A stretch of DNA of 64,000 nucleotides from Phyllobacterium myrsinacearum (GTDB lineage Bacteria > Pseudomonadota > Alphaproteobacteria > Rhizobiales > Rhizobiaceae), in the NCBI RefSeq assembly GCF_002980555.1, contig NZ_PVBT01000001.1:682001-746000 (forward strand), written 5' to 3'. Made by a program: the position numbers and the translations under genes. The notes beneath the pieces were generated by a model, which did no database searches, was not told the origin of the DNA, and saw nothing but the letters and a program-made list of their open reading frames with translations. Shown here piece by piece: positions 48,993 through 57,427 of the stretch (its first letter is position 1; the number at the start of each line of letters is the position of its first letter).

Positions 48993-49805
48993 GTGTCATC
49001 TCGTATCATTATAGCGGTCAGCGTCGTCGTTCTGGCAATTTTGGGAGGAATTTTCTGGTTCATGCGCCCGGCACCCCCACCCAAGCCTGCACCCAATCCG
49101 CCGGTCAACATCTCCGATGGCGATCTGCCCGATGTCTGCCGGAAGATGACATTCGAGGATGTCGATTCCATCGTCTGCGAGATCGATCTGCGCTCGCACC
49201 GCATCGATCTGGTGCGTACGGGCAAGGATGGCGAGCCCTATGGATCGCTGAAGACGTTCATGGAATCCCGGCTCCTGGACATACGCCCGATCCTGGCGAT
49301 GAATGCGGGCATGTATGAAAAGGACCTTTCTCCGGTCGGCCTCTATGTCGAGGACGGCAAGGAGACGTCGGAACTGCAGACCGATGACGGCGAAGGCAAT
49401 TTCTACATGAAGCCGAATGGGGTTTTCTTTATCGGGAAGGACGGTTCCGCCGGGATTCTGGAAACAGCGGCGTTTGATGCTGCCAAGCCCGACGTCCGCA
49501 TCGCCACCCAATCGGGGCCAATGCTGGTCATCAACGGCCAGGTTCATCCGCGGTTCGAGCCGAACGGAACATCACGCCTGATCCGCAATGCCGTCGGCGT
49601 GCGCGACGCCCATACGGTCGTCCTGGCCATATCCATCGAGCCGGTGAGCTTGGGAAGTTTTGCCCGCCTGTTCAGGGACGGGCTGAATTGCGCCAACGCG
49701 CTCTTTCTCGACGGGACGATCTCGGCACTTGCCAACAACCGCAAGACCCTGATTGGCGGGGTCGACCCCGTGGGGCCGATTCTCGCCGTGTTCGCAAAGA
49801 AGTGA
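48993..49805 (+). CDS. Phosphodiester glycosidase family protein (NAGPA/DUF2233)
   Basis: 270 residues from GTG 48993. An N-terminal membrane anchor or signal (about 5-24, IIAVSVVVLAILGGIFW) leads to a Pro-rich linker and the NAGPA domain: IRPILAMNAGMYEKDLSP, YMKPNGVFFIG, ATQSGPMLVINGQVHP and NCANALFLDGTISAL. The family includes uncovering-enzyme-like hydrolases of GlcNAc phosphodiesters, so a cell-surface role is likely. It is inserted between grxD and bolA on the opposite strand. Confidence 0.88.
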   Translation: MSSRIIIAVSVVVLAILGGIFWFMRPAPPPKPAPNPPVNISDGDLPDVCRKMTFEDVDSIVCEIDLRSHRIDLVRTGKDGEPYGSLKTFMESRLLDIRPILAMNAGMYEKDLSPVGLYVEDGKETSELQTDDGEGNFYMKPNGVFFIGKDGSAGILETAAFDAAKPDVRIATQSGPMLVINGQVHPRFEPNGTSRLIRNAVGVRDAHTVVLAISIEPVSLGSFARLFRDGLNCANALFLDGTISALANNRKTLIGGVDPVGPILAVFAKK

Positions 49806-49818
49806 TTACTGGAAGTGA

Positions 49819-50052
49819 TTACTCTGGGGCGCTGGTCTGCAGGGCAAGGGCGTGCAGGACGCCGCCCATATTGCCCTTGAGTGCATCATAGACCATCTGG
49901 TGCTGCTGAACGCGCGACTTGCCGCGAAAACTCTCGGCGACGACTTCCGCGGCATAATGATCACCATCGCCGGCCAGGTCACGAATGGTCACCTGCGCGT
50001 CAGGAATGGCGTCCTTGATCATTTTCTCGATGTCGTGCGCGTCCATAGCCAT
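49819..50052 (-). CDS. bolA: BolA-family protein
   Basis: 77 residues. KDAIPDAQVTIRDLAGDGDH, VAESFRGKSRVQQHQMVYDA and the C-terminal GGVLHALALQT, with the conserved His in QQHQMVY that can ligate a [2Fe-2S] cluster with CGFS glutaredoxins. Starts 43 bp downstream of purL on the same strand. It belongs to the purL-bolA-grxD cluster typical of alphaproteobacteria. Confidence 0.94.
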   Translation of the reverse strand: MAMDAHDIEKMIKDAIPDAQVTIRDLAGDGDHYAAEVVAESFRGKSRVQQHQMVYDALKGNMGGVLHALALQTSAPE

Positions 50053-50095
50053 GTTCTGTCTCCCAAACTTTCGCCTGTCCTTTACCGGGACAGGA

Positions 50096-52327
50096 TCATG
50101 CAGCCTGTGTTTCTTCGCCGTCCTGACCGCTCATATAGTCAGGGAACCACGATTCGTGTGCTTTTGTCAGGTCTGCTACTGATATGGAGGCGAGGCCCTC
50201 GATCGTCAACGTGTTGCCGCCGACAGTGCCCAGCTTGCGGAACGGAACGCCCGATCCTTCAGCGTTGAGCGTGACGAAGTTGGCCATATCCGGGGCAACG
50301 GCAATGAGATAACGCGCCTGATCCTCGCCGAAAAGCACCGCATGGGCCGGGCCTTCGCCAATATTGACGTTGGCGCCCTTGGCCGCAGCCATGCACATCT
50401 CCGCGAGTGCAATGCCAAGGCCGCCGTCAGACAAATCATGGCAGGCGGTGACCTGACCATTGCGGATGGCCGAGCGGACAAAATTGCCGTTGCGCTTTTC
50501 GATGTTGAGGTCAACCGGCGGGGGCGGGCCATCGGCACGGCCATGCAGGTCGCGCAAGTAGACCGACTGGCCGAGATGGGTGCCGTCACCGCCGATGAGG
50601 ATCAGCACGTCACGCTCATGCATGCCGCCGATCTTGGCTGTCTTCGACCAGTCAGGAATGAGGCCGACACCGGCAATGGTGGGTGTGGGCAGGATGGCCT
50701 GGCCGTTGGTCTCATTGTAGAGCGATACGTTGCCGGAAACGATGGGGAAGGCAAGCGCGCGGCAGGCATCGCCGATGCCGCCAATGGCCTTCACCAGCTG
50801 TCCCATGATTTCAGGACGCTCCGGATTGCCGAAATTGAGATTGTCGGTGGCGGCGAGCGGTTCTGCGCCCACAGCCGTCAGGTTGCGCCAGCATTCGGCA
50901 ACAGCCTGCTTGCCGCCCTCATAGGGGTCGGCTTCGCAGTAGCGCGGCGTGACGTCGGACGAGAAGGCAAGCGCCTTGCTGCGGTGGCCTTCGACACGCA
51001 CGACACCGGCATCGCCGCCGGGAACCTGCAGCGAATTGCCCTGAATCAGCGTGTCATATTGTTCGTAGACCCAGCGGCGCGACGACAGATCGGGCGAACC
51101 GATCAGCTTCAGCAGTGCGGCGCCGTAATCATCGACATCGGGAACGCTGGCAGCGGGTAGCGGTGCATGCTTGCCGGGTTCCATCCACGGTCGGTCATAT
51201 TCCGGCGCCTGGTCACCAAGGTCCTTGATCGGCAGATTGGCGACTTCCTCGCCCTGATGGATGACGCGGAAGCGCAGATCATCGGTTGTGTAACCGACGA
51301 TAGCAAAATCCAGGCCCCATTTCTTGAAGATCGCCTGGGCTTCCGCTTCCTTTTCCGGGCGCAGAACCATGAGCATGCGCTCCTGGCTTTCCGACAGCAT
51401 CATTTCATAGGCGGTCATGCGCTCTTCGCGCACCGGCACGTCATCAAGGTTCAGCCGGATGCCGAGATTGCCCTTGGCGCCCATTTCCACGGCGGAGCAG
51501 GTGAGGCCTGCGGCGCCCATGTCCTGAATGGCGATGACGGCACCCGATGCCATCAGTTCCAGCGAGGCTTCAAGCAGGCATTTTTCCGTGAAGGGATCGC
51601 CGACCTGAACGGTCGGGCGCTTCTCTTCGATCGATTCGTCGAATTCAGCCGATGCCATCGTGGCGCCGCCGACGCCATCGCGGCCGGTCTTGGCGCCGAG
51701 ATAGACAACGGGAAGGCCGACGCCCTTGGCTTCGGACAGGAAGATCGCATTGGTCTTGGCAAGGCCGGCGGCAAAAGCATTGACGAGAATATTGCCATTG
51801 TAGCGGGCGTCGAAATTGACTTCCCCGCCGACGGTGGGAACGCCGAAGGAATTGCCGTAGCCGCCGACACCTTCAACCACACCCGATACGAGGTGGCGCG
51901 TCTTCGGATGCGACGGCGCGCCGAAGCGCAGTGCATTCATGGCTGCAATCGGCCGGGCGCCCATGGTGAACACATCGCGCAGAATGCCGCCGACACCGGT
52001 CGCCGCACCCTGATAGGGCTCGATATAGGACGGGTGGTTGTGGCTCTCCATCTTGAAGACAACGCAGTCGCCATCGCCGATATCGACAACACCGGCATTT
52101 TCGCCGGGACCCTGAATGACCTGCGGTCCTGTTGTCGGCAGGGTACGCAGCCACTTCTTCGAGGATTTGTAGGAGCAATGCTCGTTCCACATGGCCGAGA
52201 AGATGCCGAGCTCGGTAAAGCTGGGTTCACGTCCGATCAGGTCGAGAATGCGTTGATATTCGTCCGGCTTGAGCCCGTGCGAAGCAACGAGTTCCGGCGT
52301 GATCTGGATTGTGTTGGAGAGAGCCAT
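50096..52327 (-). CDS. purL: Phosphoribosylformylglycinamidine synthase subunit PurL
   Basis: 743 residues, the small-type PurL that works with PurS and PurQ. N-terminal [23 protein letters not shown] site [57 protein letters not shown]-terminal [20 protein letters not shown]. Converts FGAR to FGAM with ammonia from PurQ. ATG 52327 matches the usual start; an extension to 52381 exists. It is separated from purQ and purS by an accessory insert of about 3.7 kb. Confidence 0.96.
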   Translation of the reverse strand: MALSNTIQITPELVASHGLKPDEYQRILDLIGREPSFTELGIFSAMWNEHCSYKSSKKWLRTLPTTGPQVIQGPGENAGVVDIGDGDCVVFKMESHNHPSYIEPYQGAATGVGGILRDVFTMGARPIAAMNALRFGAPSHPKTRHLVSGVVEGVGGYGNSFGVPTVGGEVNFDARYNGNILVNAFAAGLAKTNAIFLSEAKGVGLPVVYLGAKTGRDGVGGATMASAEFDESIEEKRPTVQVGDPFTEKCLLEASLELMASGAVIAIQDMGAAGLTCSAVEMGAKGNLGIRLNLDDVPVREERMTAYEMMLSESQERMLMVLRPEKEAEAQAIFKKWGLDFAIVGYTTDDLRFRVIHQGEEVANLPIKDLGDQAPEYDRPWMEPGKHAPLPAASVPDVDDYGAALLKLIGSPDLSSRRWVYEQYDTLIQGNSLQVPGGDAGVVRVEGHRSKALAFSSDVTPRYCEADPYEGGKQAVAECWRNLTAVGAEPLAATDNLNFGNPERPEIMGQLVKAIGGIGDACRALAFPIVSGNVSLYNETNGQAILPTPTIAGVGLIPDWSKTAKIGGMHERDVLILIGGDGTHLGQSVYLRDLHGRADGPPPPVDLNIEKRNGNFVRSAIRNGQVTACHDLSDGGLGIALAEMCMAAAKGANVNIGEGPAHAVLFGEDQARYLIAVAPDMANFVTLNAEGSGVPFRKLGTVGGNTLTIEGLASISVADLTKAHESWFPDYMSGQDGEETQAA

Positions 52328-52476
52328 CGGTAATACCAATTCCATTGCGCTTTTCTTGGGTTCTCTTAGAGCAATTTGCACGGGGAATACACCATCTAAC
52401 GCGGAAAAATTGTCGCTTGCCGCGTTTCGTCAACAGGTGGTGTCCAGCGGTGAAACGGTATGGGTGCTGCTGCTCC

Positions 52477-53898
52477 TCAGGAATAGCTGTCATAGCTCGC
52501 ATTGTCGGTTTCCATCAACCGGCGCAGGATGGACAGGCCATTTTCCACTTCACGTAGCGTTCCGGGCACCGAATAGCCGAACCGCACCCGGTGAAAGGTC
52601 TTTTCCGTCCGTCCCGGCTTGAATTCGTCCTCGTCGTCAATGAGGACGCCCTCATTGAGCGCGGCGCTCTTGAAGGTGGCGGACAGCCATGGTTCCGGCA
52701 GTTTTACCCAGATGAATGGTGAATAGGGATGCGAATTGAGGTCGAAACCGGCAAAGATCGATCGCGCCAGTGTTTCCCGCCGGGCGGTTTCCTCCCGCAC
52801 CTTGACCCGGATGGCGTCGGCCTCGCCGGAATTGACCAGTTGCGCGCCGAGTTCCGCCATGAGGAACGGCATGCCGCCGGTGACCATCTTATGGGCCGTC
52901 AGCACGCGCGATGCCAGATGCGGCGGGCAGGCGGCCCAGCCGCCGCGCACGCCGGCAGCGACGGATTTCGACAGGCCGCCAATGTGGAAGGTCCGCTCCG
53001 GCGCCAGTTCGGCAAACTTGACGTGGTCAAGACAGAGGAGCGAGCCGTAAATCTCGTCCTCGATGATCCAGACATTGTAGCGCCGGGCAATCTCGACAAT
53101 GGCGCGGCGATGTTCCTCGGACATGGTCGTCGCCGTCGGATTCTGCAGCGACGGCATCAGAAATACGAGTTTGGGGTGCTGCTGGGCGCAGAGCCGTTCA
53201 AAATCGTCCGGTGTTGCGCTGCCGTTCTCGGTGTTCATGATGATGCTGCGCCGCCCCATCAGATTGACGCTGCGCGCGGCGGAGCAATAGGTCAAATCCT
53301 CGAAGGCAATGCGGTCGCCCGGCGTGGTAACCGCGGCGATAATGGCCAGAATGGCGGAATGGGCGCCGAGCGTCGGTACGATCGAGGCGGCGTCGGGCCG
53401 CCATTCCGCCGAACCGAGCCAGCGGCTTCCCGCCAATTGCCATGACGGGGGCAGGGTGCGGGAATAGCTGGCAATTTCGCCGGGATAGGACTGGGTGATA
53501 TCCCGCAGGAAACGGTCCATCATGGCCGATTGCTCGACATCAATCGCCGCCGTGCTGTCGAGACGGATATTGCCGGGCGCAATGATGGCGCTGCGCGTGC
53601 CGCCGAAGGGTTCGGAATGCTGGGCGGGCGGAAGCTCGATCAGCTTCGTCTCCTTGTGATCAATCACATAGGTGCCGCGGCCCACTTCGCCGCTGACAAG
53701 CCCGCGCTCGCGGATGAGATTGTACGCCCTGCCGACCGTACCGATTGTCACCCCGATATCGAAGGCGAGATTGCGCTGCGGAGGCAATTTGGTGCCGGGT
53801 GCAAGCACGCCTTGCGCAATATCCGATTCAATCCGCTCCGCCAGCTGCAGATAAAGCGGGCCTTTGCCGTGTTTCAGTTCTGGAAGCCAATTTGTCAT
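52477..53898 (-). CDS. MocR-type regulator: GntR winged helix fused to PLP aminotransferase-like domain
   Basis: 473 residues from ATG 53898. Winged helix (about 10-80, PLYLQLAERIESDIAQGVLA, GTVGRAYNLIRERGLVSGEV) then a fold-type I aminotransferase domain (about 115-465) including TLGAHSAILAIIAAV, FLMPSLQNPTATTMS, EDEIYGSLL and the PLP-Lys region IGGLSKSVAAGVRGGW. MocR/PdxR regulators sense PLP or amine ligands. It diverges from a DUF1127 gene; direct repeats in the shared gap look like its operator. Confidence 0.9.
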   Translation of the reverse strand: MTNWLPELKHGKGPLYLQLAERIESDIAQGVLAPGTKLPPQRNLAFDIGVTIGTVGRAYNLIRERGLVSGEVGRGTYVIDHKETKLIELPPAQHSEPFGGTRSAIIAPGNIRLDSTAAIDVEQSAMMDRFLRDITQSYPGEIASYSRTLPPSWQLAGSRWLGSAEWRPDAASIVPTLGAHSAILAIIAAVTTPGDRIAFEDLTYCSAARSVNLMGRRSIIMNTENGSATPDDFERLCAQQHPKLVFLMPSLQNPTATTMSEEHRRAIVEIARRYNVWIIEDEIYGSLLCLDHVKFAELAPERTFHIGGLSKSVAAGVRGGWAACPPHLASRVLTAHKMVTGGMPFLMAELGAQLVNSGEADAIRVKVREETARRETLARSIFAGFDLNSHPYSPFIWVKLPEPWLSATFKSAALNEGVLIDDEDEFKPGRTEKTFHRVRFGYSVPGTLREVENGLSILRRLMETDNASYDSYS

Positions 53899-53901
53899 GG
53901 T

Positions 53902-53970
53902 GACAATTATGTATATTGCGATTCCAATTGAGTCAATCCAAGACAATTGGCAGTGCAATTCGAGTCAATT
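53902..53970. promoter_or_regulatory. Candidate MocR operator repeats
   Basis: CAATTGAGTCAAT at 53925-53937 and CAATTCGAGTCAAT at 53956-53969, about three helical turns apart, plus an inverted CCAATTG/CAATTGG pair (53924-53930, 53944-53950). All lie in the gap between the MocR-type gene and the DUF1127 gene. Confidence 0.4.
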
Positions 53971-53991
53971 CGGCTCGATAGGATGGATGTT

Positions 53992-54237
53992 ATGGGTACA
54001 ATTGATGCAATTGAAAGAGAATGCTCCGATGTAGTGCGCGCACGCCGCGACGTGCCAACAGGCGTATTGGGTCACAATCCGACGGCGTTCCGCCGCATGA
54101 TGGAATGGTTGTCCGTGGCTGCGCGAAAGCACAACACGCGCATTCATCTGAGTGAGCTTTCCGCTGAACAGCTGAAGGACATCGGAATGACGCCGTTTGA
54201 CGCGTTGCGTGAGTCACGCCGTTTCTTCTGGGATTAG
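53992..54237 (+). CDS. DUF1127 (YjiS-like) small protein 1
   Basis: 81 residues from ATG 53992 (AGGATGG at a spacing of about 7). The DUF1127 helix pair is at the C-terminus: RKHNTRIHLSELSAEQLKDI, then GMTPFDALRESRRFFWD. DUF1127 proteins are Arg-rich, can bind RNA or act as translational modulators in some alphaproteobacteria. Its TAG stop is the first TAG of palindromic element copy 2, so the element begins exactly at the end of the coding region. It is divergent from the MocR-type gene. Confidence 0.85.
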   Translation: MGTIDAIERECSDVVRARRDVPTGVLGHNPTAFRRMMEWLSVAARKHNTRIHLSELSAEQLKDIGMTPFDALRESRRFFWD

Positions 54238-54592
54238 AGCGGTTTGCGACCATATTGAATCGTTCTGCCGGAGGGAATTTGGTTCAAGGTCGAGGGGTTT
54301 GGCGAGACCGATGCCTTTCCATCGGGCGAAGCCGAAGCCCGATGGCATTGGGCCAAATTCACCCGGCCCTCCGGTCGAACCGCATTTCTGCCGAAATGCG
54401 GATAATTCGACCGGCAAGTATGAAAGCTTGTTGGTTTGCGCAGCAAACCAACGGCTGGGTTTCCGGCTGGCGGACACCCACTTTGTCAGGCAGCTTCGTC
54501 CGATGGGTAAACATTGGCCTCGCTACCTTCCGCGTGGATTGTCTCGCCATCCGGGAAACAGAACTGATCCAATATGGCCGCAAACCGCTCTA
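54235..54592 (+). repeat. Structured palindromic element, copy 2 (enlarged)
   Basis: 358 bp. Arms 54235-54260 and 54567-54592 pair at 24 of 26 positions and differ from those of copy 1 except for the outer TAGAGC/GCTCTA. The core 54261-54375 is almost the same as in copy 1. Unlike copy 1 it carries an extra module at about 54373-54456: an outer stem GGTCGAA/TTCGACC (54373-54379, 54406-54412) around the hairpin CCGCATTTC/GAAATGCGG (54380-54388, 54393-54401), and a second hairpin TTGGTTTGC/GCAAACCAA (54431-54439, 54443-54451). The remainder parallels the right lobe of copy 1. Confidence 0.9.
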
Positions 54593-54759
54593 GGGCAGGA
54601 CCGAAGCGCTCAGCGGCAGCGCCGCGGACAATGGCAGGCCGGTGCGAACGGCCTTGCCCGCCGCGATCAGGTCCGCTGATACCCGCCCTCAGTAAAATTG
54701 AATGAATTTTTTGTAATTTACATATATATTACATATTCAATCGTTTCAGGGAGGCGCAT
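54593..54759 (+). promoter_or_regulatory. Promoter region of the second DUF1127 gene
   Basis: The 522-bp gap 54238-54759 consists of element copy 2 followed by this stretch. Its last 70 bases are very AT-rich, with TTGAAT, an ATATAT box 18 bp later, and an inverted repeat GTAAT-N10-ATTAC. I see no other gene. Confidence 0.4.
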
Positions 54760-54981
54760 ATGGGTACGACTTTTGTAGAACCTAACCGTCCCGCTATCCG
54801 GGGGCTGACCTATGCTTCACAGCCGGACTTCCTGTCACAATTTGCCGGGTGGGTGGAAAGCGCCCTGATGAAACGGCGCACGCGGCTTCAGCTCGGCAAG
54901 CTGAGCGACGAAGGGCTCAAGGATCTTGCCTTGACCCGCGACCATGTTGAGGCCGATCTCGACCGCTATCTGTCACTGTGA
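54760..54981 (+). CDS. DUF1127 (YjiS-like) small protein 2
   Basis: 73 residues. The DUF1127 core KRRTRLQLGKLSDEGLKDLA, then LTRDHVEADLDRYLSL, is at residues about 39-73. The N-terminal half is unrelated to protein 1. Strong AGGGAGG precedes ATG 54760. It is a separate unit with its own AT-rich promoter region; the repeat element lies between it and the first DUF1127 gene. Confidence 0.85.
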   Translation: MGTTFVEPNRPAIRGLTYASQPDFLSQFAGWVESALMKRRTRLQLGKLSDEGLKDLALTRDHVEADLDRYLSL

Positions 54982-55026
54982 CGGCTGCAAGCCGGTGCAT
55001 ACCGCACCGGCTTCCGTTGTCATTCT

Positions 55027-55443
55027 TCAGCCGCGCGCGGTGCAGGATGGTTGTCCTGCCGCCCAGCGGCGTATGTCGGATTCAATGCGATTTCCCATGG
55101 AATGTCCCATCAGCGGGCCAAAGGCCTCGACCTTGGCCGGGTTGCCTTCCGCATGAACGACCAGCAGCGGACGGCCGCCGGGATTGCCGGCTGGAACGAC
55201 GAGGATGCGCGGCCGGCCGGAATAGGAATTCAGCTCCGGCGCGAGATGATAGGGCTTGAAAGCCGAATCCTTCGACTTGAACCAGCAATTGTTGGCGGCA
55301 AGGGCCACCCTCTCCATGGTGGCGAGGGCAGCCTTGTCCGAACCGAAGGCCAGGGAACCGGGCCCCGGTTTGCTGGGTGATTGGCATCCGGCAAGCGCCA
55401 CGAGCGAAATCATCATGGCCATGCCAATCGTCTGCTTTTTCAT
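55027..55443 (-). CDS. Small lipoprotein of unknown function
   Basis: 138 residues. Signal with lipobox LAGC (Cys about residue 20). The body has LAANNCWFKSKDSAFKPYHL and PRILVVPAGNPGGRPLLVVH, ending RRWAAGQPSCTARG; the two internal Cys may pair. GGAGATAG precedes ATG 55443. I do not recognise the family. It lies next to the GST gene on the same strand, 32 bp downstream of it. Confidence 0.65.
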   Translation of the reverse strand: MKKQTIGMAMMISLVALAGCQSPSKPGPGSLAFGSDKAALATMERVALAANNCWFKSKDSAFKPYHLAPELNSYSGRPRILVVPAGNPGGRPLLVVHAEGNPAKVEAFGPLMGHSMGNRIESDIRRWAAGQPSCTARG

Positions 55444-55475
55444 CCAGCTATCTCCAATGATACAAGGGCGGTTGA

Positions 55476-56135
55476 TCAGCTTGCCTCAAGTTCCCCGAGG
55501 AACACTTTCAAGGCATCCGTCATCTCGAACCAGACCAGCGATAGCACCGGATCCTGAACAATGAGTTGCTCATAGGCGTCGAATTTCGGAAAAGGTTCGA
55601 GCAGGCGCGAGCGGCGCGTCATCACCCGGAAATGGTTGAACAGGAAGCGGATGGGCGTCAGCCAGGCATCGGCCATGGTCATCTGCTTGCCCAGCGCATA
55701 GGGGCCATCTCCCATGCGGTGTTCGATTTCACGCAAACCGGCTTCCAGCTTGGCAAACAGTTTGGTGATCCGTGCGTCGTCCTTGGATTTGGTGTGAACG
55801 AGCTCGAAAAGCTCCATGACGGGAACGAGGATTTCCAGTTCGGCGATACGGGCGGCCATGCGCACCACGGCGCGGTCACGCGAATCTGCCGGCAACAGGA
55901 CCGGCTCGGGAAAATGCTCTTCGAGATATTCGGAGATCACCGTCGCTTCGATGATGGTCAGGCCCGAGCCTGTAATCAGCACCGGAATACGGTTGAACGG
56001 GGAAATGCTGCGGAACTCTTCGGGTATCGGAAAACCCGGCGGCGGCGCTACGACCTTGATGGGGGCCTTCTTGTAGTAGGCGATGCAACGAACAATCGAG
56101 GAGTAGGGGGAGAGCGGCCGCGAATACAGTTTCAT
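55476..56135 (-). CDS. Glutathione S-transferase family protein
   Basis: 219 residues from ATG 56135 with an excellent GGAGG. Thioredoxin-like N-domain KLYSRPLSPYSSIVRCIAYY with a Ser-rich active site and no catalytic Cys, GSGLTIIEATVISEYLEE, then the helical C-domain TMADAWLTPIRFLFNHFRVM. Substrate unknown. Downstream of purQ on the same strand (77-bp gap). Confidence 0.85.
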   Translation of the reverse strand: MKLYSRPLSPYSSIVRCIAYYKKAPIKVVAPPPGFPIPEEFRSISPFNRIPVLITGSGLTIIEATVISEYLEEHFPEPVLLPADSRDRAVVRMAARIAELEILVPVMELFELVHTKSKDDARITKLFAKLEAGLREIEHRMGDGPYALGKQMTMADAWLTPIRFLFNHFRVMTRRSRLLEPFPKFDAYEQLIVQDPVLSLVWFEMTDALKVFLGELEAS

Positions 56136-56212
56136 TCTCAATTCCTCCGTTTGAGTGCTGTTCCAGCCCATGGCGGGCCGGAACAGCATGGCTCAAGCGT
56201 ATAGAATTTTAC

Positions 56213-56881
56213 TCAGGCGGCAATCCCAAGAATGCCCGCAAACAGGGCGCGGCCATCCGAGCCGCCATGGGCCGCTTCAATCAGGTTCTCCGGATGCGGC
56301 ATCATACCGAGAACATTGCCTTTTTCGCTGATGATACCGGCGATGTCATTCATGGCGCCGTTCGGATTTGTGCCTTCCGCATAGCGGAAAACCACCTGGC
56401 CTTCGCCCTCGATGCGGGCCAAAGTCGTTTCGTCAGCGAAGAAATTGCCGTCATGGTGCGCAACCGGGCAGCGGACGATCTGGCCATGCGAATAACCGCG
56501 GGTGAAGGCGGTATTGGCATTGGTCACTTCCAGCTTCACTTCGCGGCAGACAAATTTCAGCGACGCATTGCGCATCAGGGCACCGGGCAGGAGGCCCGCT
56601 TCCTGCAAGATCTGGAAGCCGTTGCACACGCCCATGACCACGACGCCCTTGTCGGCCTTTTCGCGGATCGCCTGCATGACGGGCATGCGCGCGGCAATGG
56701 CGCCGCACCGCAGATAGTCGCCATAGGAGAACCCGCCGGGAATGACGATCAGGTCGACATCGGGGATTTCCGTATCCGTCTGCCAGACCGTTTGGGGCGC
56801 CTGGCCGGAGATTTTCGTCAGCGCCGCAATCATGTCACGGTCGCGGTTGAGGCCCGGGAGAAGAACGACAGCTGATTTCAT
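56213..56881 (-). CDS. purQ: Phosphoribosylformylglycinamidine synthase subunit PurQ
   Basis: 222 residues. Glutaminase subunit of the FGAM synthase. [34 protein letters not shown], the nucleophile Cys in [20 protein letters not shown], and C-terminal His-Glu in [11 protein letters not shown]. The ATG is 3 bp inside from palindromic element copy 3; the expected ribosome binding site would fall within the element's AAAGGGCTC. An upstream in-frame extension simply reads through the element and is not used. Confidence 0.96.
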   Translation of the reverse strand: MKSAVVLLPGLNRDRDMIAALTKISGQAPQTVWQTDTEIPDVDLIVIPGGFSYGDYLRCGAIAARMPVMQAIREKADKGVVVMGVCNGFQILQEAGLLPGALMRNASLKFVCREVKLEVTNANTAFTRGYSHGQIVRCPVAHHDGNFFADETTLARIEGEGQVVFRYAEGTNPNGAMNDIAGIISEKGNVLGMMPHPENLIEAAHGGSDGRALFAGILGIAA

Positions 56882-56884
56882 CGA

Positions 56885-57157
56885 TAGAGCCCTTTCTGGC
56901 CATATTGGCCGTATTCTGTTTCTCGGATGGCGCGGCAATCCGCGCGGAAGGTGGTGAGGCCGATGTGGTTCATCGGACGAAGGCGCCTGACAAAGCGGGT
57001 GTCCGCCAGCCGGAAACCCGAAGGGACGGGGCCTGTTGCGCCAATTCCTGCGCAAAGCCACTCGCCCGCACGCAGAGTGCGGGTCTTCCTGTCTTTGCTT
57101 GATCTTGTCGCAACATGCCTCCGTCAGAATAGGCCAATATGGTCAGAAAGGGCTCTA
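56885..57157 (-). repeat. Structured palindromic element, copy 3, inside the purS-purQ gap
   Basis: 273 bp in the opposite orientation to copies 1 and 2. Arms 56885-56910 and 57132-57157 pair at 25 of 26 positions. The half next to purQ aligns with the right lobe of copy 1, including CCGATG/CATCGG. The half next to purS has different sequence but equivalent stems: TGTTGCG/CGCAACA (57034-57040, 57109-57115), GCAAAG/CTTTGC (57052-57057, 57093-57098) and hairpin CCCGCAC/GTGCGGG (57065-57071, 57077-57083). Its outer TAG is the purS stop codon. Confidence 0.9.
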
Positions 57158-57394
57158 TACAAGCTCCACCGCGTAATCTTCGATGACGGTATTGGCGAGC
57201 AGCTTTTCGCACATCGCCTTGACGTTGGCTTCGGCAACGGCGCGGTCCTTGGTGTCGATCTCCACATCAAAGATCTTGCCCTGGCGTACGGATGCAACGC
57301 CATCGAAACCAAGACTGCCCAGCGCGCCGACAATTGCCTTGCCCTGCGGGTCAAGAACGCCATTCTTCAAGGTTACAGTGACACGTGCCTTCAT
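57155..57394 (-). CDS. purS: Phosphoribosylformylglycinamidine synthase subunit PurS
   Basis: 79 residues. KARVTVTLKNGVLDPQGKAI, ALGSLGFDGVASVRQGKIFD, CEKLLANTVIEDYAVEL. Structural link between PurL and PurQ in the FGAM synthase complex. GGAG lies upstream of the ATG. Its TAG stop codon lies at the end of element copy 3, which separates it from purQ. It follows purC by 33 bp. Confidence 0.95.
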   Translation of the reverse strand: MKARVTVTLKNGVLDPQGKAIVGALGSLGFDGVASVRQGKIFDVEIDTKDRAVAEANVKAMCEKLLANTVIEDYAVELV

Positions 57395-57427
57395 CGATCG
57401 TCTTCTCCGAGATTGTTCAATCAGCGA

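Noticed and set aside
56882-57061. N-terminal extension of PurQ by about 60 residues
   Set aside because: It is translation of palindromic element copy 3; PurQ proteins begin at the MKSAVV start.
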